This document shows positions 56,883 to 64,000 of a stretch of 64,000 nucleotides of DNA, piece after piece (the stretch's first letter is position 1; each line of letters opens with the position of its first letter). The stretch is from Neobacillus niacini (GTDB taxonomy: Bacteria; Bacillota; Bacilli; Bacillales; Cytobacillaceae). The translations under genes were made by a program, and so were the position numbers. The stretch covers positions 1 through 64,000 of the forward strand of contig NZ_JAMBOB010000009.1 in the NCBI RefSeq assembly GCF_023715415.1, given 5' to 3'. Under the pieces are notes generated by a model, which saw only the letters and a list, made by a program, of their open reading frames with translations, did not search any database and was not told the DNA's origin.

Positions 56883-58205
56883 ATGATGGAATTACAAAAA
56901 AGTTTATTGCCTCGTCATATTCGTATGATGGCACTCGGGGGAGCAATCGGCACGGGTATATTTAAGGGTACCTCTGAAACAGTTTCGATTGCAGGACCTG
57001 CGGTTATTTTTTCTTATTTGTTTGCAGGCTTATTGCTTCTTGTTGTGATGAGTGCCATTGCTGAGATGGCTATCGCTTTTCCTGGAGTAAATATGAAAGG
57101 ATTTATTCATAAGGCATTTGGAACAAATGTGTCTTTTGTTATCGGTTGGCTATACTGTTTCATGTGGTTAGTTGTTTGTGTTATTGAGGTAATCGCTGCG
57201 GGAAGCTTTTTGCAATATTGGTTTCCTTCATTGTCTTTGTGGTCTTTAAGTTTCATAAGTGCTATTTTCATTGTGGCTATTAATTTAATGAATGTGAAAC
57301 GGTACGGGGAGTTTGAATTCTGGTTTGCAGGAATAAAAATTACCATGATTGTCTTATTCGTTGTATTAGGAGCTGGTATTTTATTTGGAATCATCCCGAG
57401 CAATGATAGTGACTATTTACACAATTATGTACAACACGATGGTTTCTTCCCGGAGGGGTGGTCTGGAGTTTTCTCTGCCTTATTAATTGTTATTTTCTCA
57501 TACGGCGGCACTGAACTTATTGGATTAACTTTATCGGAAACGAAGGATGCCCAGAAGGTATTGCCTAAAGTTATAAAAGGAGTCATTTGGCGAATTGTCA
57601 TTTTCTATACACTACCGATTCTAATCATCTGCGGATTAATACCTTGGAATGAAATCGGCAGCCAAGCAAGCCCGTTTGTGCAAGTGTTATCTGCAGTCGG
57701 CTTTGATGGAGCGGCACATATCATGAACTTTGTCCTTATTACGGCTGTATTGTCTGCAGCTAATTCTGGGATATATGGATGTACACGTATGATGTATTCA
57801 CTAGCAGCAGAAGGGGAAGCACCGAAACTATTTTCATACGTTTCTAAGAACGGTGTGCCGTTATACAGCGTCATCTTTAGCGCAATCATCCTTATCGGAG
57901 GAACATTTGTTGCCTACTTTTCGCCTGACCGTGTTTTTGGGTATTTAATGGCCATTCCAGGTTTTACGGTATCAGTGGTATGGATTAGCATCTGTTTAGC
58001 GCAAGTGAAGCTTCGCAAAACCTATACAAACCTGCCAAGTTTTACAGTTTGGGGCTTTCCATATGTTACCTCATTTACTGCCATAGCGTTAAGTGTAAGC
58101 TGTGTGGCATTTGCATTCAGTGAACAAAATCGAGCTAGCATGCTTGTTTGTTTAGGGATGCTCATCGTCTTAATTCTATTTTCAGCTTTTAGAAAAAAAG
58201 CGTAA
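56883..58205 (+). CDS. APC-family amino-acid permease
   Basis: This 440-residue, 12-helix transporter of the AAT/GABA-permease group has LPRHIRMMALGGAIGTGIFKGTSETV (helix 1 substrate motif), SYGGTELIGLTLSETKD (helix 6 region) and GCTRMMYSLAAEGEAPKLFS (helix 8 loop). The substrate is a neutral, basic or gamma-amino acid, not decided. ATG 56883 (or 56886) follows AGGAAG. Expression may be set by the leader hairpin at 56824. Confidence 0.88.
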   Translation: MMELQKSLLPRHIRMMALGGAIGTGIFKGTSETVSIAGPAVIFSYLFAGLLLLVVMSAIAEMAIAFPGVNMKGFIHKAFGTNVSFVIGWLYCFMWLVVCVIEVIAAGSFLQYWFPSLSLWSLSFISAIFIVAINLMNVKRYGEFEFWFAGIKITMIVLFVVLGAGILFGIIPSNDSDYLHNYVQHDGFFPEGWSGVFSALLIVIFSYGGTELIGLTLSETKDAQKVLPKVIKGVIWRIVIFYTLPILIICGLIPWNEIGSQASPFVQVLSAVGFDGAAHIMNFVLITAVLSAANSGIYGCTRMMYSLAAEGEAPKLFSYVSKNGVPLYSVIFSAIILIGGTFVAYFSPDRVFGYLMAIPGFTVSVVWISICLAQVKLRKTYTNLPSFTVWGFPYVTSFTAIALSVSCVAFAFSEQNRASMLVCLGMLIVLILFSAFRKKA

Positions 58206-58207
58206 TC

Positions 58208-58245
58208 AAAAAAACCTTGTCATTTTGAAAATGGCAAGGTTTTTG
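58208..58245. terminator. bidirectional terminator after the permease gene
   Basis: AAAAACCTTG-CATTTT region pairs with AAAATG-CAAGGTTTTT, with single T/G bulges. Confidence 0.75.
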
Positions 58246-58246
58246 T

Positions 58247-58636
58247 CTATGTATCTGTAGGTGCTTCACGTATTGTTTTTATTTTATTGATGAAGTAATA
58301 ATATTTATAGATAACAATCAATACGAGCATGACACGGATTATTAAACTATCGAGGATGAAGAATGGGATTGCAATCATCACATCAGCGAATAACAAAATC
58401 GTGAGCTTTTGTTTTAACGTCATCGACCGCTCTTTTACAAAGGTCTCTAAGTGGCGTTTATAGAGAGTGGTACCCTTGAACCAAATCTCAAAGCGTTCAG
58501 ATCCTTTTACAAAACAGTAGGATGCTAGTAGTAGTAACGGAGTTGTCGGTAACACTGGCAAAATAAGGCCCAAAACTCCTAAGCCAAGGGCAATAAAACC
58601 GATAATAATATATAGAAGTTTTACAATTTTACTCAT
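58247..58636 (-). CDS. DUF454 (YbaN-like) membrane protein
   Basis: The protein has 129 residues. The family signature GLGVLGLILPVLPTTPLLLLASYCFVKGSERF is clear, with about three helices in total. Function unknown. ATG 58636 follows GGGGACAAA; the long upstream frame overlaps the divergent gene and is ignored. Confidence 0.85.
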   Translation of the reverse strand: MSKIVKLLYIIIGFIALGLGVLGLILPVLPTTPLLLLASYCFVKGSERFEIWFKGTTLYKRHLETFVKERSMTLKQKLTILLFADVMIAIPFFILDSLIIRVMLVLIVIYKYYYFINKIKTIREAPTDT

Positions 58637-58779
58637 ATGCTTTGTCCCCTGTTCGTTCAATGTACATCTATAGTATACCACTTTAAAAAAGAAAGTTTTT
58701 TGACAGATTAAGTACATTAAAACTGTTTTAACCACCAGTATGTTAAAATAATGTTGTCTAAATAATGGGGGTTGATTAA

Positions 58780-59232
58780 ATGACTTTCTATAAAATAATC
58801 GTCGTTTTACATATTTTTTCGGCAATTATAGGAATGGGGCCAGGTTTTATCCTTACGACTGTTGTTAAGTCGGGAAAGACAATGTCAGAATTGAGGCATT
58901 CCTATGCTGTTAGACATAAACTGCATATATTTGTGATGGTGGGAGGTACACTTTTACTCATCACAGGTTTAATAATGGGCTTCATGAATCCAAGCCTGTT
59001 CCGAATGGGCTGGTATGGAACAAGTCTCGTACTCTTTTTAATCGCACTCGCAAGTGGACCGGTTTTATTATCACCAAGGTCTAAGCCAGTGAAGGCATTA
59101 TTAGCATCTCATCAGGGTGAGGAAATCCCTGAAGAATATTATCGTTTATCAAAAATCCTATTTAGATATGAACACCTAGCAAACATTATTTTTATTATCA
59201 TTATAGCGTTAATGATATTAAAACCATTTTAA
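58780..59232 (+). CDS. DUF2269-like integral membrane protein
   Basis: The protein has 150 residues and four transmembrane helices. The first (IIVVLHIFSAIIGMGPGFILT) holds the His and GPG typical of this family, and a second His is at RHKLHIFVM. It might bind heme, by analogy with other His-bearing four-helix proteins (inference). ATG 58780 follows GGGGG. Monocistronic. Confidence 0.7.
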   Translation: MTFYKIIVVLHIFSAIIGMGPGFILTTVVKSGKTMSELRHSYAVRHKLHIFVMVGGTLLLITGLIMGFMNPSLFRMGWYGTSLVLFLIALASGPVLLSPRSKPVKALLASHQGEEIPEEYYRLSKILFRYEHLANIIFIIIIALMILKPF

Positions 59233-59236
59233 TTGT

Positions 59237-59268
59237 AAAAAAGGTATGGCATTCAGCCATACCTTTTC
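59237..59268. terminator. terminator between DUF2269 and esterase genes
   Basis: AAAAAGGTATGGC pairs with GCCATACCTTTT. Confidence 0.85.
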
Positions 59269-59271
59269 TGA

Positions 59272-60048
59272 TCATTGATCAGAATATAAATAAGTTAATA
59301 CTTCACCAATTCTTTTTTTAAATGAAGTATAATTGTGCTCACCATCTTGAATACTTCGGTAGCGGGTATCTTCAATTTTGCTACTCAGAATTTCATAGAT
59401 AGAGTGAATCATTTCTGTAAACTGTTTATTTAGTTCTCTATCATCGCTGATTTCGTGCGTACCAAAATCCATATAAAACCTCTCAATAGCAGATAAATCG
59501 GATTTCCTGACGTATACCTCGATTTCCTCTTGGTTGCGATAATATCCAGGAGATATCGCTGCAATTCGCTTGAAAATATGGGGGTACCTGCAGGCCGCAT
59601 AGGTAGAAATAAGACCTCCTAATGAAATTCCAGCCATCGAAGTATGTTCCTTAAGAGTTCGGTATTTATCGTCTATTAAAGGTTTCAGTTCATTTACGAT
59701 AAAGTCTACGTATTGTTCACCGTTACCTCCTGAAGAGCTATTGTGGCCGATTATTTCCTGCGCGATTGCTCCGTTTACCCATGGGCAGTATTCATTAATA
59801 CGTTCTTCTCCTTCAGGATTTAAATCAATGGCTACCACAATTATTTCCGTTTTGTTTTCATCTAAGTAATCCTTTAATCCTAAAGATACTCCCTTAATGG
59901 CACCTTCATCCTCAAAAACATTTTGGCCATCATGCATATACAAGACTGGGTAGGTTTTGTTAGCTTCGTGGTAACTCAAAGGCAGATACACTCTAATTAT
60001 TCTCTCTTGATGGAATGTGGACATATAAACGTGAAATTTTTCTATCAT
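59272..60048 (-). CDS. esterase of the alpha/beta-hydrolase fold (Fes/YbbA-like)
   Basis: The protein has about 258 residues. Features are YPVLYMHDGQNVFED (oxyanion region), the nucleophile elbow MAGISLGG, and the late GEHNYTSFKKR with the catalytic His. This is the putative-esterase family that includes siderophore esterases, but no siderophore gene lies here. ATG 60048 with AGGG upstream; an ATG at 60054 is alternative. Confidence 0.82.
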   Translation of the reverse strand: MIEKFHVYMSTFHQERIIRVYLPLSYHEANKTYPVLYMHDGQNVFEDEGAIKGVSLGLKDYLDENKTEIIVVAIDLNPEGEERINEYCPWVNGAIAQEIIGHNSSSGGNGEQYVDFIVNELKPLIDDKYRTLKEHTSMAGISLGGLISTYAACRYPHIFKRIAAISPGYYRNQEEIEVYVRKSDLSAIERFYMDFGTHEISDDRELNKQFTEMIHSIYEILSSKIEDTRYRSIQDGEHNYTSFKKRIGEVLTYLYSDQ

Positions 60049-60122
60049 CAGCATCCCTACTTTCTGTACATCCTATTTCATTAATTTACCATATTAGTAA
60101 GAATAGTGGTGAAATAAAAACA

Positions 60123-60154
60123 AGGCTGGTGAGAACAATTTATCTCACCAGCCT
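60123..60154 (-). terminator. terminator after the charged small-protein gene
   Basis: AGGCTGGTGAGA pairs perfectly with TCTCACCAGCCT. The minus strand continues TTGTTTTTATT. Confidence 0.8.
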
Positions 60155-60183
60155 GCGGGAATTGTAATTATCCCTTTATAGAA

Positions 60184-60366
60184 TTAAAACCAGAATCGGT
60201 CTCTTCTACATCTTCTGTTGTCATCTCGTCTGTCATCATTTCTTCTGTCATCAGCGCCTTCAACTCTTACTCTATCAGCACGGATAATAACTTCCTCTGC
60301 ATCAATAACAACTCTTCTTACTTTATTGCGATCATCATCATCACGACGTCTTCTTTCATTTGACAT
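60184..60366 (-). CDS. small Arg/Asp-rich protein (60 residues)
   Basis: The sequence is almost wholly Arg and Asp (RRRRDDDDRNK at the start, DDRRNDDRRDDNRR near the end) around a short hydrophobic strand RRVVIDAEEVIIRADRVRV, and finishes DRFWF. AAAGGGGGG precedes ATG 60366 and a terminator follows. Such charged low-complexity proteins occur in Bacillus spore layers; the assignment is speculative. Confidence 0.62.
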   Translation of the reverse strand: MSNERRRRDDDDRNKVRRVVIDAEEVIIRADRVRVEGADDRRNDDRRDDNRRCRRDRFWF

Positions 60367-60541
60367 TCCATATCCCCCCTTTCACCTTGTACTATAAAAT
60401 ATGCTTGTACAAATTATGTGATTGGACAAATTACACATTTTTAAATTGAAATAATCTTTCAAGTAAGGTGATGAAGGATAAATGTTATATGCTGTGGAAA
60501 TAAGGTAAGAATAGAGTTACTTGAATGGGAGGATGGTCGAT

Positions 60542-61093
60542 ATGGATATCGTTGAAAAGGCGCTTCAGTTAGCTAGTAAGTTTCATGAAGGACAATATCG
60601 GAAAAATACAGATATTCCGTATATTACACACCCTGTGGCTGTGGGGATGTTGTTAGTAAAGAACGGGTACAGTGAGGAAATTGTTGCAGCCGGAATCTTA
60701 CATGACACCGTAGAGGATACGGCACTAACACTAGAAGACATCAAAAGGGAATTTGGAACAAAAATTGCTGAAATCGTTGCAGGCAGTTCAGAACCCGATA
60801 AATCCCTTCCATGGAAGGATAGGAAGGAGCATACCATTGAATTCTTAAAAGGTGCTTCGGAGGAAATTCGAATTGTTGTATGTGCAGATAAACTACATAA
60901 TATTCGGTCCATCATACGAGATTATGAACAGGTTGGCGAAGAGGTTTGGGGCAGATTTAATGCAGGGAAGGAACAACAGAAGTGGTACTACATGAATGTG
61001 GTAGAAAGTTTGGGGAGCCAGTCTACCTTTGATTTACTTTCAGAATTACGAAATGAAGTCGACAGACTTTTTTGGGGAGACGGAGTAAGATGA
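60542..61093 (+). CDS. HD-domain phosphohydrolase (MESH1/RelA-hydrolase-like)
   Basis: The protein has 183 residues. The RelA/SpoT hydrolase-type HD signature is present: PYITHPVAVGMLL (first His), ILHDTVEDT (HD pair) and VVCADKLHNIRSI (late Asp). It lacks synthetase, TGS and ACT domains, so it could hydrolyse (p)ppGpp or another nucleotide. ATG 60542 follows GGGAGG at 9 bp. The next ATG overlaps its stop (ATGA), so the two are translationally coupled. Confidence 0.85.
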   Translation: MDIVEKALQLASKFHEGQYRKNTDIPYITHPVAVGMLLVKNGYSEEIVAAGILHDTVEDTALTLEDIKREFGTKIAEIVAGSSEPDKSLPWKDRKEHTIEFLKGASEEIRIVVCADKLHNIRSIIRDYEQVGEEVWGRFNAGKEQQKWYYMNVVESLGSQSTFDLLSELRNEVDRLFWGDGVR

Positions 61094-61767
61094 AGGATTA
61101 TAAGGTTCATACATATGAAGAGGCTATAGAAGTAATAAGAGAGCTTGGATTTCTGCCATTGGCGAAACTCATCCCTGATTATCCTTCGCTTGACAGTATA
61201 ACTTCGAAGGAACATTGGTATACAGGTTCTGATCTGGATCCATGGATGTGGCGTGCAAAGTTTCCGGGAGATGGAGCAGCCGCATACGGTAAATTTGTTA
61301 AAAAGAAATCCGTCTTACTATCTACGGAACTGTTACCTTTTTATCGTGCTATTTTGGGATCTCCTCTATCGGTAGAACATCGGAATCAGGATGGGCTGAT
61401 GTCAAGAGAAGCTGTAGACCTGTTTGCGCTTATTAGGGAGAATGAAGGAATAGACACGAGAGTATTGAGAGTAGAGGCAGGAATGAAGGATAAAGAAAAG
61501 AAGAAGGTATTTGATAACGCCCTGCTGGAGCTGCAGGGTTCCATGGATATATGTGTTGCGGGAACCATAGAGAAGACGAATGCTGCTGGTGAGAAAAACG
61601 GATGGAGCAGTACCTCTTATGAAACTATGACTTATTGGGCAAAAAATCATAGAATGGATGAAAGTCCTATAGATAGGAATGACGCAAAAATGATGCTCAG
61701 GGATCATTTTGCTGCTATTTGCAGTCCTGGGGCATTGAAAGCTTTTCAAAAGTTATTTGGATTTTAA
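61090..61767 (+). CDS. AlkZ-related protein (tentative)
   Basis: The protein has 225 residues, starting KDYKVHTYEEAIEVIRELGFLPLAKLIPDYPSL. WHTG-like HWYTGSDLDPWMWRAKFPGDGAAAYGKF resembles proteins named AlkZ-related in genome annotation; this is from memory and uncertain. An ICVAGTIEKTNAAGEKNGWSSTSYE segment precedes a helical end. The ATG overlaps the upstream HD gene stop by 4 bp, so the two may share a nucleotide or repair role. Confidence 0.55.
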   Translation: MKDYKVHTYEEAIEVIRELGFLPLAKLIPDYPSLDSITSKEHWYTGSDLDPWMWRAKFPGDGAAAYGKFVKKKSVLLSTELLPFYRAILGSPLSVEHRNQDGLMSREAVDLFALIRENEGIDTRVLRVEAGMKDKEKKKVFDNALLELQGSMDICVAGTIEKTNAAGEKNGWSSTSYETMTYWAKNHRMDESPIDRNDAKMMLRDHFAAICSPGALKAFQKLFGF

Positions 61768-61794
61768 GGGAATCTTTCCGATTTCCTTTTTTTA
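61766..61794 (+). terminator. terminator after the AlkZ-related gene
   Basis: AAGGGAATC pairs with GATTTCCTT (one mismatch), followed by T6. Confidence 0.65.
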
Positions 61795-61912
61795 TGTTTA
61801 AAAAGAATAGCATGTAACTCCATTACACCCAATTTTTTCCAACAATCCGTGATACGAGCATGTCCCCATTATCCTGCAATTTCATATTTTATATAAAAGG
61901 AGATGAAAAAAT

Positions 61913-62203
61913 ATGAGTTGTAGAAAAAGACCGTTTTCGCTCTGTATTTTCCCAGGATACAGATGGTGCGGACCAGGCTGCAGCGGTCCAGGAGCACCTA
62001 TCAATGATGTAGATTCCTGCTGTTACACACATGATTTATGTCTGAAACGTGGTAAATCCCCTTGTTACTGTGATAAACAATTTATGGATTGCCTTCGGTC
62101 TAAAATCAATCCTTGTACAAAAAAGGGCAGACAGGCAAATGTTATGTATAAATTCATGAAACTAAAGACCGGTTTCACATGTGGCCATCATAATAGATGC
62201 TAG
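61913..62203 (+). CDS. phospholipase A2-like small Cys-rich protein
   Basis: This 96-residue protein carries the PLA2 signature: PGYRWCGPGCSGPGAPINDVDSCCYTHDLC, with a YxxCGPGxxG Ca2+ loop and the catalytic HD in CCYTHDLC. It has about a dozen cysteines. The arrangement resembles the parvovirus VP1-type PLA2 domain. No signal peptide is seen. ATG 61913 follows AAAGGAGATG. CATATTTTA upstream resembles a sigma-K -10 box without a good -35, so a spore location is only a guess. Confidence 0.75.
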   Translation: MSCRKRPFSLCIFPGYRWCGPGCSGPGAPINDVDSCCYTHDLCLKRGKSPCYCDKQFMDCLRSKINPCTKKGRQANVMYKFMKLKTGFTCGHHNRC

Positions 62204-62252
62204 GTTAATATTACTTGTGAATCCTATATAGTTTTCCGTATTATATCTCTGA

Positions 62253-62298
62253 TATAATAGTTACTAGAAGTAGTGTCCTATGTAAGGCACTACTTTTT
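62253..62298 (+). terminator. TATAAT followed by hairpin with T-run
   Basis: AGTAGTG (62269-62275) pairs with CACTACT (62288-62294), then T4. A TATAAT hexamer lies at 62253-62258. It may end the PLA2 gene, or be a leader terminator before the diguanylate cyclase. Confidence 0.55.
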
Positions 62299-62322
62299 CC
62301 TAGTGGGGAGATGAAAAATACC

Positions 62323-63360
62323 ATGTTAAAAAAATTCGGATCACTAAATGAGCTTAAGATACGTATTTATCTTTGGGTTGTCCCATGTATTATTATTTCT
62401 CTCATCTCTAATACACTTTTACAAAATAGTGATGCCATATTTGAATTTGATTTTATCATTAATAATACTCTCTCAATTTGGTTTATCATCAGTTGGTTTT
62501 TATTATACAAAAGACTTTTTATTCAATTTGCTGAGTACTCCAATTTGGCATTAGTCAGTTTTTATCATGTTACGACTTTTTTTGACGCTGTCCGCAACTA
62601 TATGGCAGTATCAGGCGGGTCTCTCGGAGATTTTATTATCTGGATGCCGATTATAACCTTGTTCTTTTTCTTAACTTTAGGAACAAAAAGAGGGTTATAT
62701 TATTCTATCATTATTTTTCTTACAACGTTTGTTATGGGAATTATGTATATCAATAGCCTATCCTCAGAATCCATTGATTCGTTAGGTCAATTTTACTTTG
62801 CCAATCTTGTTTACATTATCGTTCTCTATTATGCTCAGCATGTATTTAAGACGTATGCTGACCTCGAAATGTTTAAAAAGCACGCTTATTATGATTCATT
62901 AACGAGAATTGCTAGTCGTCTATTGATTGATGAATGGCTGGAAAAGAAGCTCAAGGCTTTTCGATATAAAAAAGAGGGGTTCTCCGTTATTTTCTTTGAC
63001 ATTGATCATTTTAAGCTGGTCAATGATAACTATGGGCATAAAATGGGTGATGAAGTTCTGGTAGAGTTGGCGGAAATCATTCAACAACAGCTTACCAATC
63101 GAGAGCTATTTGGACGTTGGGGCGGGGAAGAGTTCATTATTATCTCGAATACAGTTGGCGAAGAAACCCTTAAGCTTGCCGAGCATTTAAGAGAGGTTGT
63201 TTCAAAACACAGTTTCAAAGGAGCAGGAAAACTTACAGCAAGTTTTGGAGTTACCAATTCTAATCCAGGTGACACTATAGATTCGTTATTAAACCGTGCA
63301 GATAAAGGTTTATACCAGTGTAAAAACTGCGGAAGAAATCAAGTTAGTTATATCAAATAA
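62323..63360 (+). CDS. membrane-bound GGDEF diguanylate cyclase
   Basis: The protein has about 345 residues. Six N-terminal helices (a MASE-like sensor; WVVPCIIISLISNTLL ... YFANLVYIIVLYYAQHVF) precede a GGDEF domain: YDSLTRIASRLLIDEW, FFDIDHFKLVNDNYGHKMGDEVL (Mg2+ and GTP site) and FGRWGGEEFIII (active GGEEF). There is no RxxD inhibitory site directly before the GGEEF. GGGGAG upstream serves ATG 62323 (long spacing) or ATG 62311 (too close); the start is uncertain. Confidence 0.87.
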   Translation: MLKKFGSLNELKIRIYLWVVPCIIISLISNTLLQNSDAIFEFDFIINNTLSIWFIISWFLLYKRLFIQFAEYSNLALVSFYHVTTFFDAVRNYMAVSGGSLGDFIIWMPIITLFFFLTLGTKRGLYYSIIIFLTTFVMGIMYINSLSSESIDSLGQFYFANLVYIIVLYYAQHVFKTYADLEMFKKHAYYDSLTRIASRLLIDEWLEKKLKAFRYKKEGFSVIFFDIDHFKLVNDNYGHKMGDEVLVELAEIIQQQLTNRELFGRWGGEEFIIISNTVGEETLKLAEHLREVVSKHSFKGAGKLTASFGVTNSNPGDTIDSLLNRADKGLYQCKNCGRNQVSYIK

Positions 63361-63395
63361 TGGGTTGGTGCCGAAATAAGGCACCAACCCATTTT
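63361..63395 (+). terminator. terminator after the GGDEF gene
   Basis: TGGGTTGGTGCC pairs perfectly with GGCACCAACCCA, followed by TTTTAATTT. Confidence 0.85.
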
Positions 63396-63417
63396 AATTT
63401 GTTCTAAATAAAAAAGG

Positions 63418-63439
63418 GCCAGGTACACGTGTACCTGGC
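63418..63439. repeat. 22-bp perfect palindrome heading repeat copy 1
   Basis: GCCAGGTACAC followed by its exact complement GTGTACCTGGC. A looser hairpin, TTGGTAC..GTACCAA (63581-63599), heads copy 2. Confidence 0.75.
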
Positions 63440-63440
63440 T

Positions 63441-63720
63441 AAATTATGGGAAGTTTTAAGAATAAGGTTCCTTAAACCTTAAGACTCAAATAAGTTATCT
63501 TTATATTATGATAAACATTTGTAGAAATTATAGAGAAGTTATGTGGAATTTGTGAAGATGAATTTTGGCAAAAAAAAGGATTGGTACACTCAGTACCAAT
63601 CAAATTATGGGAAGTTTTTAAGAATAAGGTTCCTAAAACCTAAGTCTCAAATAAGTTACCTTTATAATAAGATAAATATTTGTAGAAATTATAGAGAAGT
63701 TATGTGGAATTTGTGAAGAT
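63441..63720. repeat. 119-bp direct repeat in tandem (period 161 bp)
   Basis: Copy 1 (63441-63559) and copy 2 (63602-63720) both start AAATTATGGGAAG and end GGAATTTGTGAAGAT. Only about eight differences are seen, and the last 45 bp are identical. The unit has no open frame. Confidence 0.8.
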
Positions 63721-63804
63721 AAAAAATCTATTCTAAAGAGTGAAAATGGTTAAAATATCTAATAATAAAATGTCAGTTTCACTATATTATTAGGAGATGA
63801 TTTT

Positions 63805-64000
63805 TTGAAAAAACGATTATCTAGATTCATGCCTTTGTTTCTTTCATTTGTGTTAATCTTCCCAGCTTTCACAAAGGCGGAAGAGAACAAACCGGTCGAG
63901 CAGGTAACCGCAGAACGGCCACTAACTCAGAAAACTGTCCAGCTTAGGGTTGATTTGAGGCATCTTTGGAATGAACACGCTTTTTGGACAGAAAAGTTTG
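63805..64000 (+). CDS. secreted protein, 5' end only (cut by window edge)
   Basis: TTG 63805 follows TAGGAGATGA. The product has a signal peptide (KKRLSRFMPLFLSFVLIFPAF, cleavage near TKA-EE). Then comes a segment (LRVDLRHLWNEHAFWTEKF) resembling Bacillus secreted proteins with a (L)W-x2-H-x2-WT motif of unknown function, sometimes misnamed acetylglutamate kinase. The remainder lies outside the window. The 119-bp tandem repeat directly upstream may belong to its control region. Confidence 0.65.
   Translation, partial: MKKRLSRFMPLFLSFVLIFPAFTKAEENKPVEQVTAERPLTQKTVQLRVDLRHLWNEHAFWTEKF

Noticed and set aside
63441-63720. possible CRISPR-like repeats
   Set aside because: Only two copies, 119 bp long, with a 42-bp gap and no cas genes; they do not fit a CRISPR array.

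Overview
This window is a stretch of ordinary chromosome from a low-GC, endospore-forming Bacillaceae (Neobacillus/Bacillus-like; the genus is an inference). The evidence is AGGAGG-type ribosome binding sites, many GTG/TTG starts, Spx, FruRKA, KtrAB, GlnK-AmtB and DctSR/DctP homologues, a CcpA cre box, a GlnR/TnrA box, and candidate sigma-K and sigma-G promoters. I saw no rRNA, tRNA, CRISPR array, prophage or intact transposase.

Layout. 0.3-4.4 kb: a quinone/electrophile-stress cluster (flavin reductase, Spx paralogue, MhqA-type dioxygenase, PNPOx-like flavoprotein, azoreductase) with three MhqR-type operators. 4.4-12.9 kb: an IclR regulator, a Gfo/Idh dehydrogenase, a VOC protein and an MFS transporter share three ~40-bp palindromic operators. 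Between them lie a P-loop kinase, a DUF2199 remnant and a C1q-like protein, enclosed by a 30-bp inverted repeat pair, and then a YcxB-like protein and a heme A synthase paralogue. 13.0-18.5 kb: a MerR-SDR pair, then a MarR regulator with six neighbouring redox genes and three ATTTGTATATACAAAT operators. 18.5-19.3 kb: gene remnants (RsgA tail, CtaA tail). 19.6-26.6 kb: cation and ammonium transport (Na+/H+ antiporter, KtrB-KtrA, GlnK-AmtB, K+ channel). 28.8-31.1 kb: an ECF sigma / PadR-like / SEDS-fusion cassette. 31-37.6 kb: an AraC-GyrI regulator, a CAP-domain secreted protein, a His/Gln/Trp-repeat protein with a sigma-K-type promoter, an LCP protein, and a TetR regulator whose membrane-protein target is split by an in-frame TAG. 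37.7-42.8 kb: DctSR two-component system, split chromate transporter and DctP carrier. 43-48.5 kb: small proteins, a Nudix hydrolase, a dihydroorotate-dehydrogenase-like barrel fused to a duplicated membrane domain, and a HAD phosphatase. 48.5-52.1 kb: the fruRKA operon. 52.5-64 kb: mixed housekeeping genes (YggT, epimerase, three GNATs, glutathionyl-hydroquinone reductase-like protein, amino-acid permease, esterase, HD hydrolase, PLA2-like protein, diguanylate cyclase), ending in a 119-bp tandem repeat before a secreted protein cut by the window edge.

The strongest theme is local regulation. Four repressor families (MhqR-type sites, IclR, MarR, TetR) each have near-identical operators in front of adjacent target genes, and several of these operators sit directly downstream of a visible -10 box, as expected for repression. 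The most unusual coding features are the ECF/PadR/SEDS cassette, the DHODH-like membrane fusion, the His/Gln/Trp-repeat protein and the TAG-interrupted TetR target.
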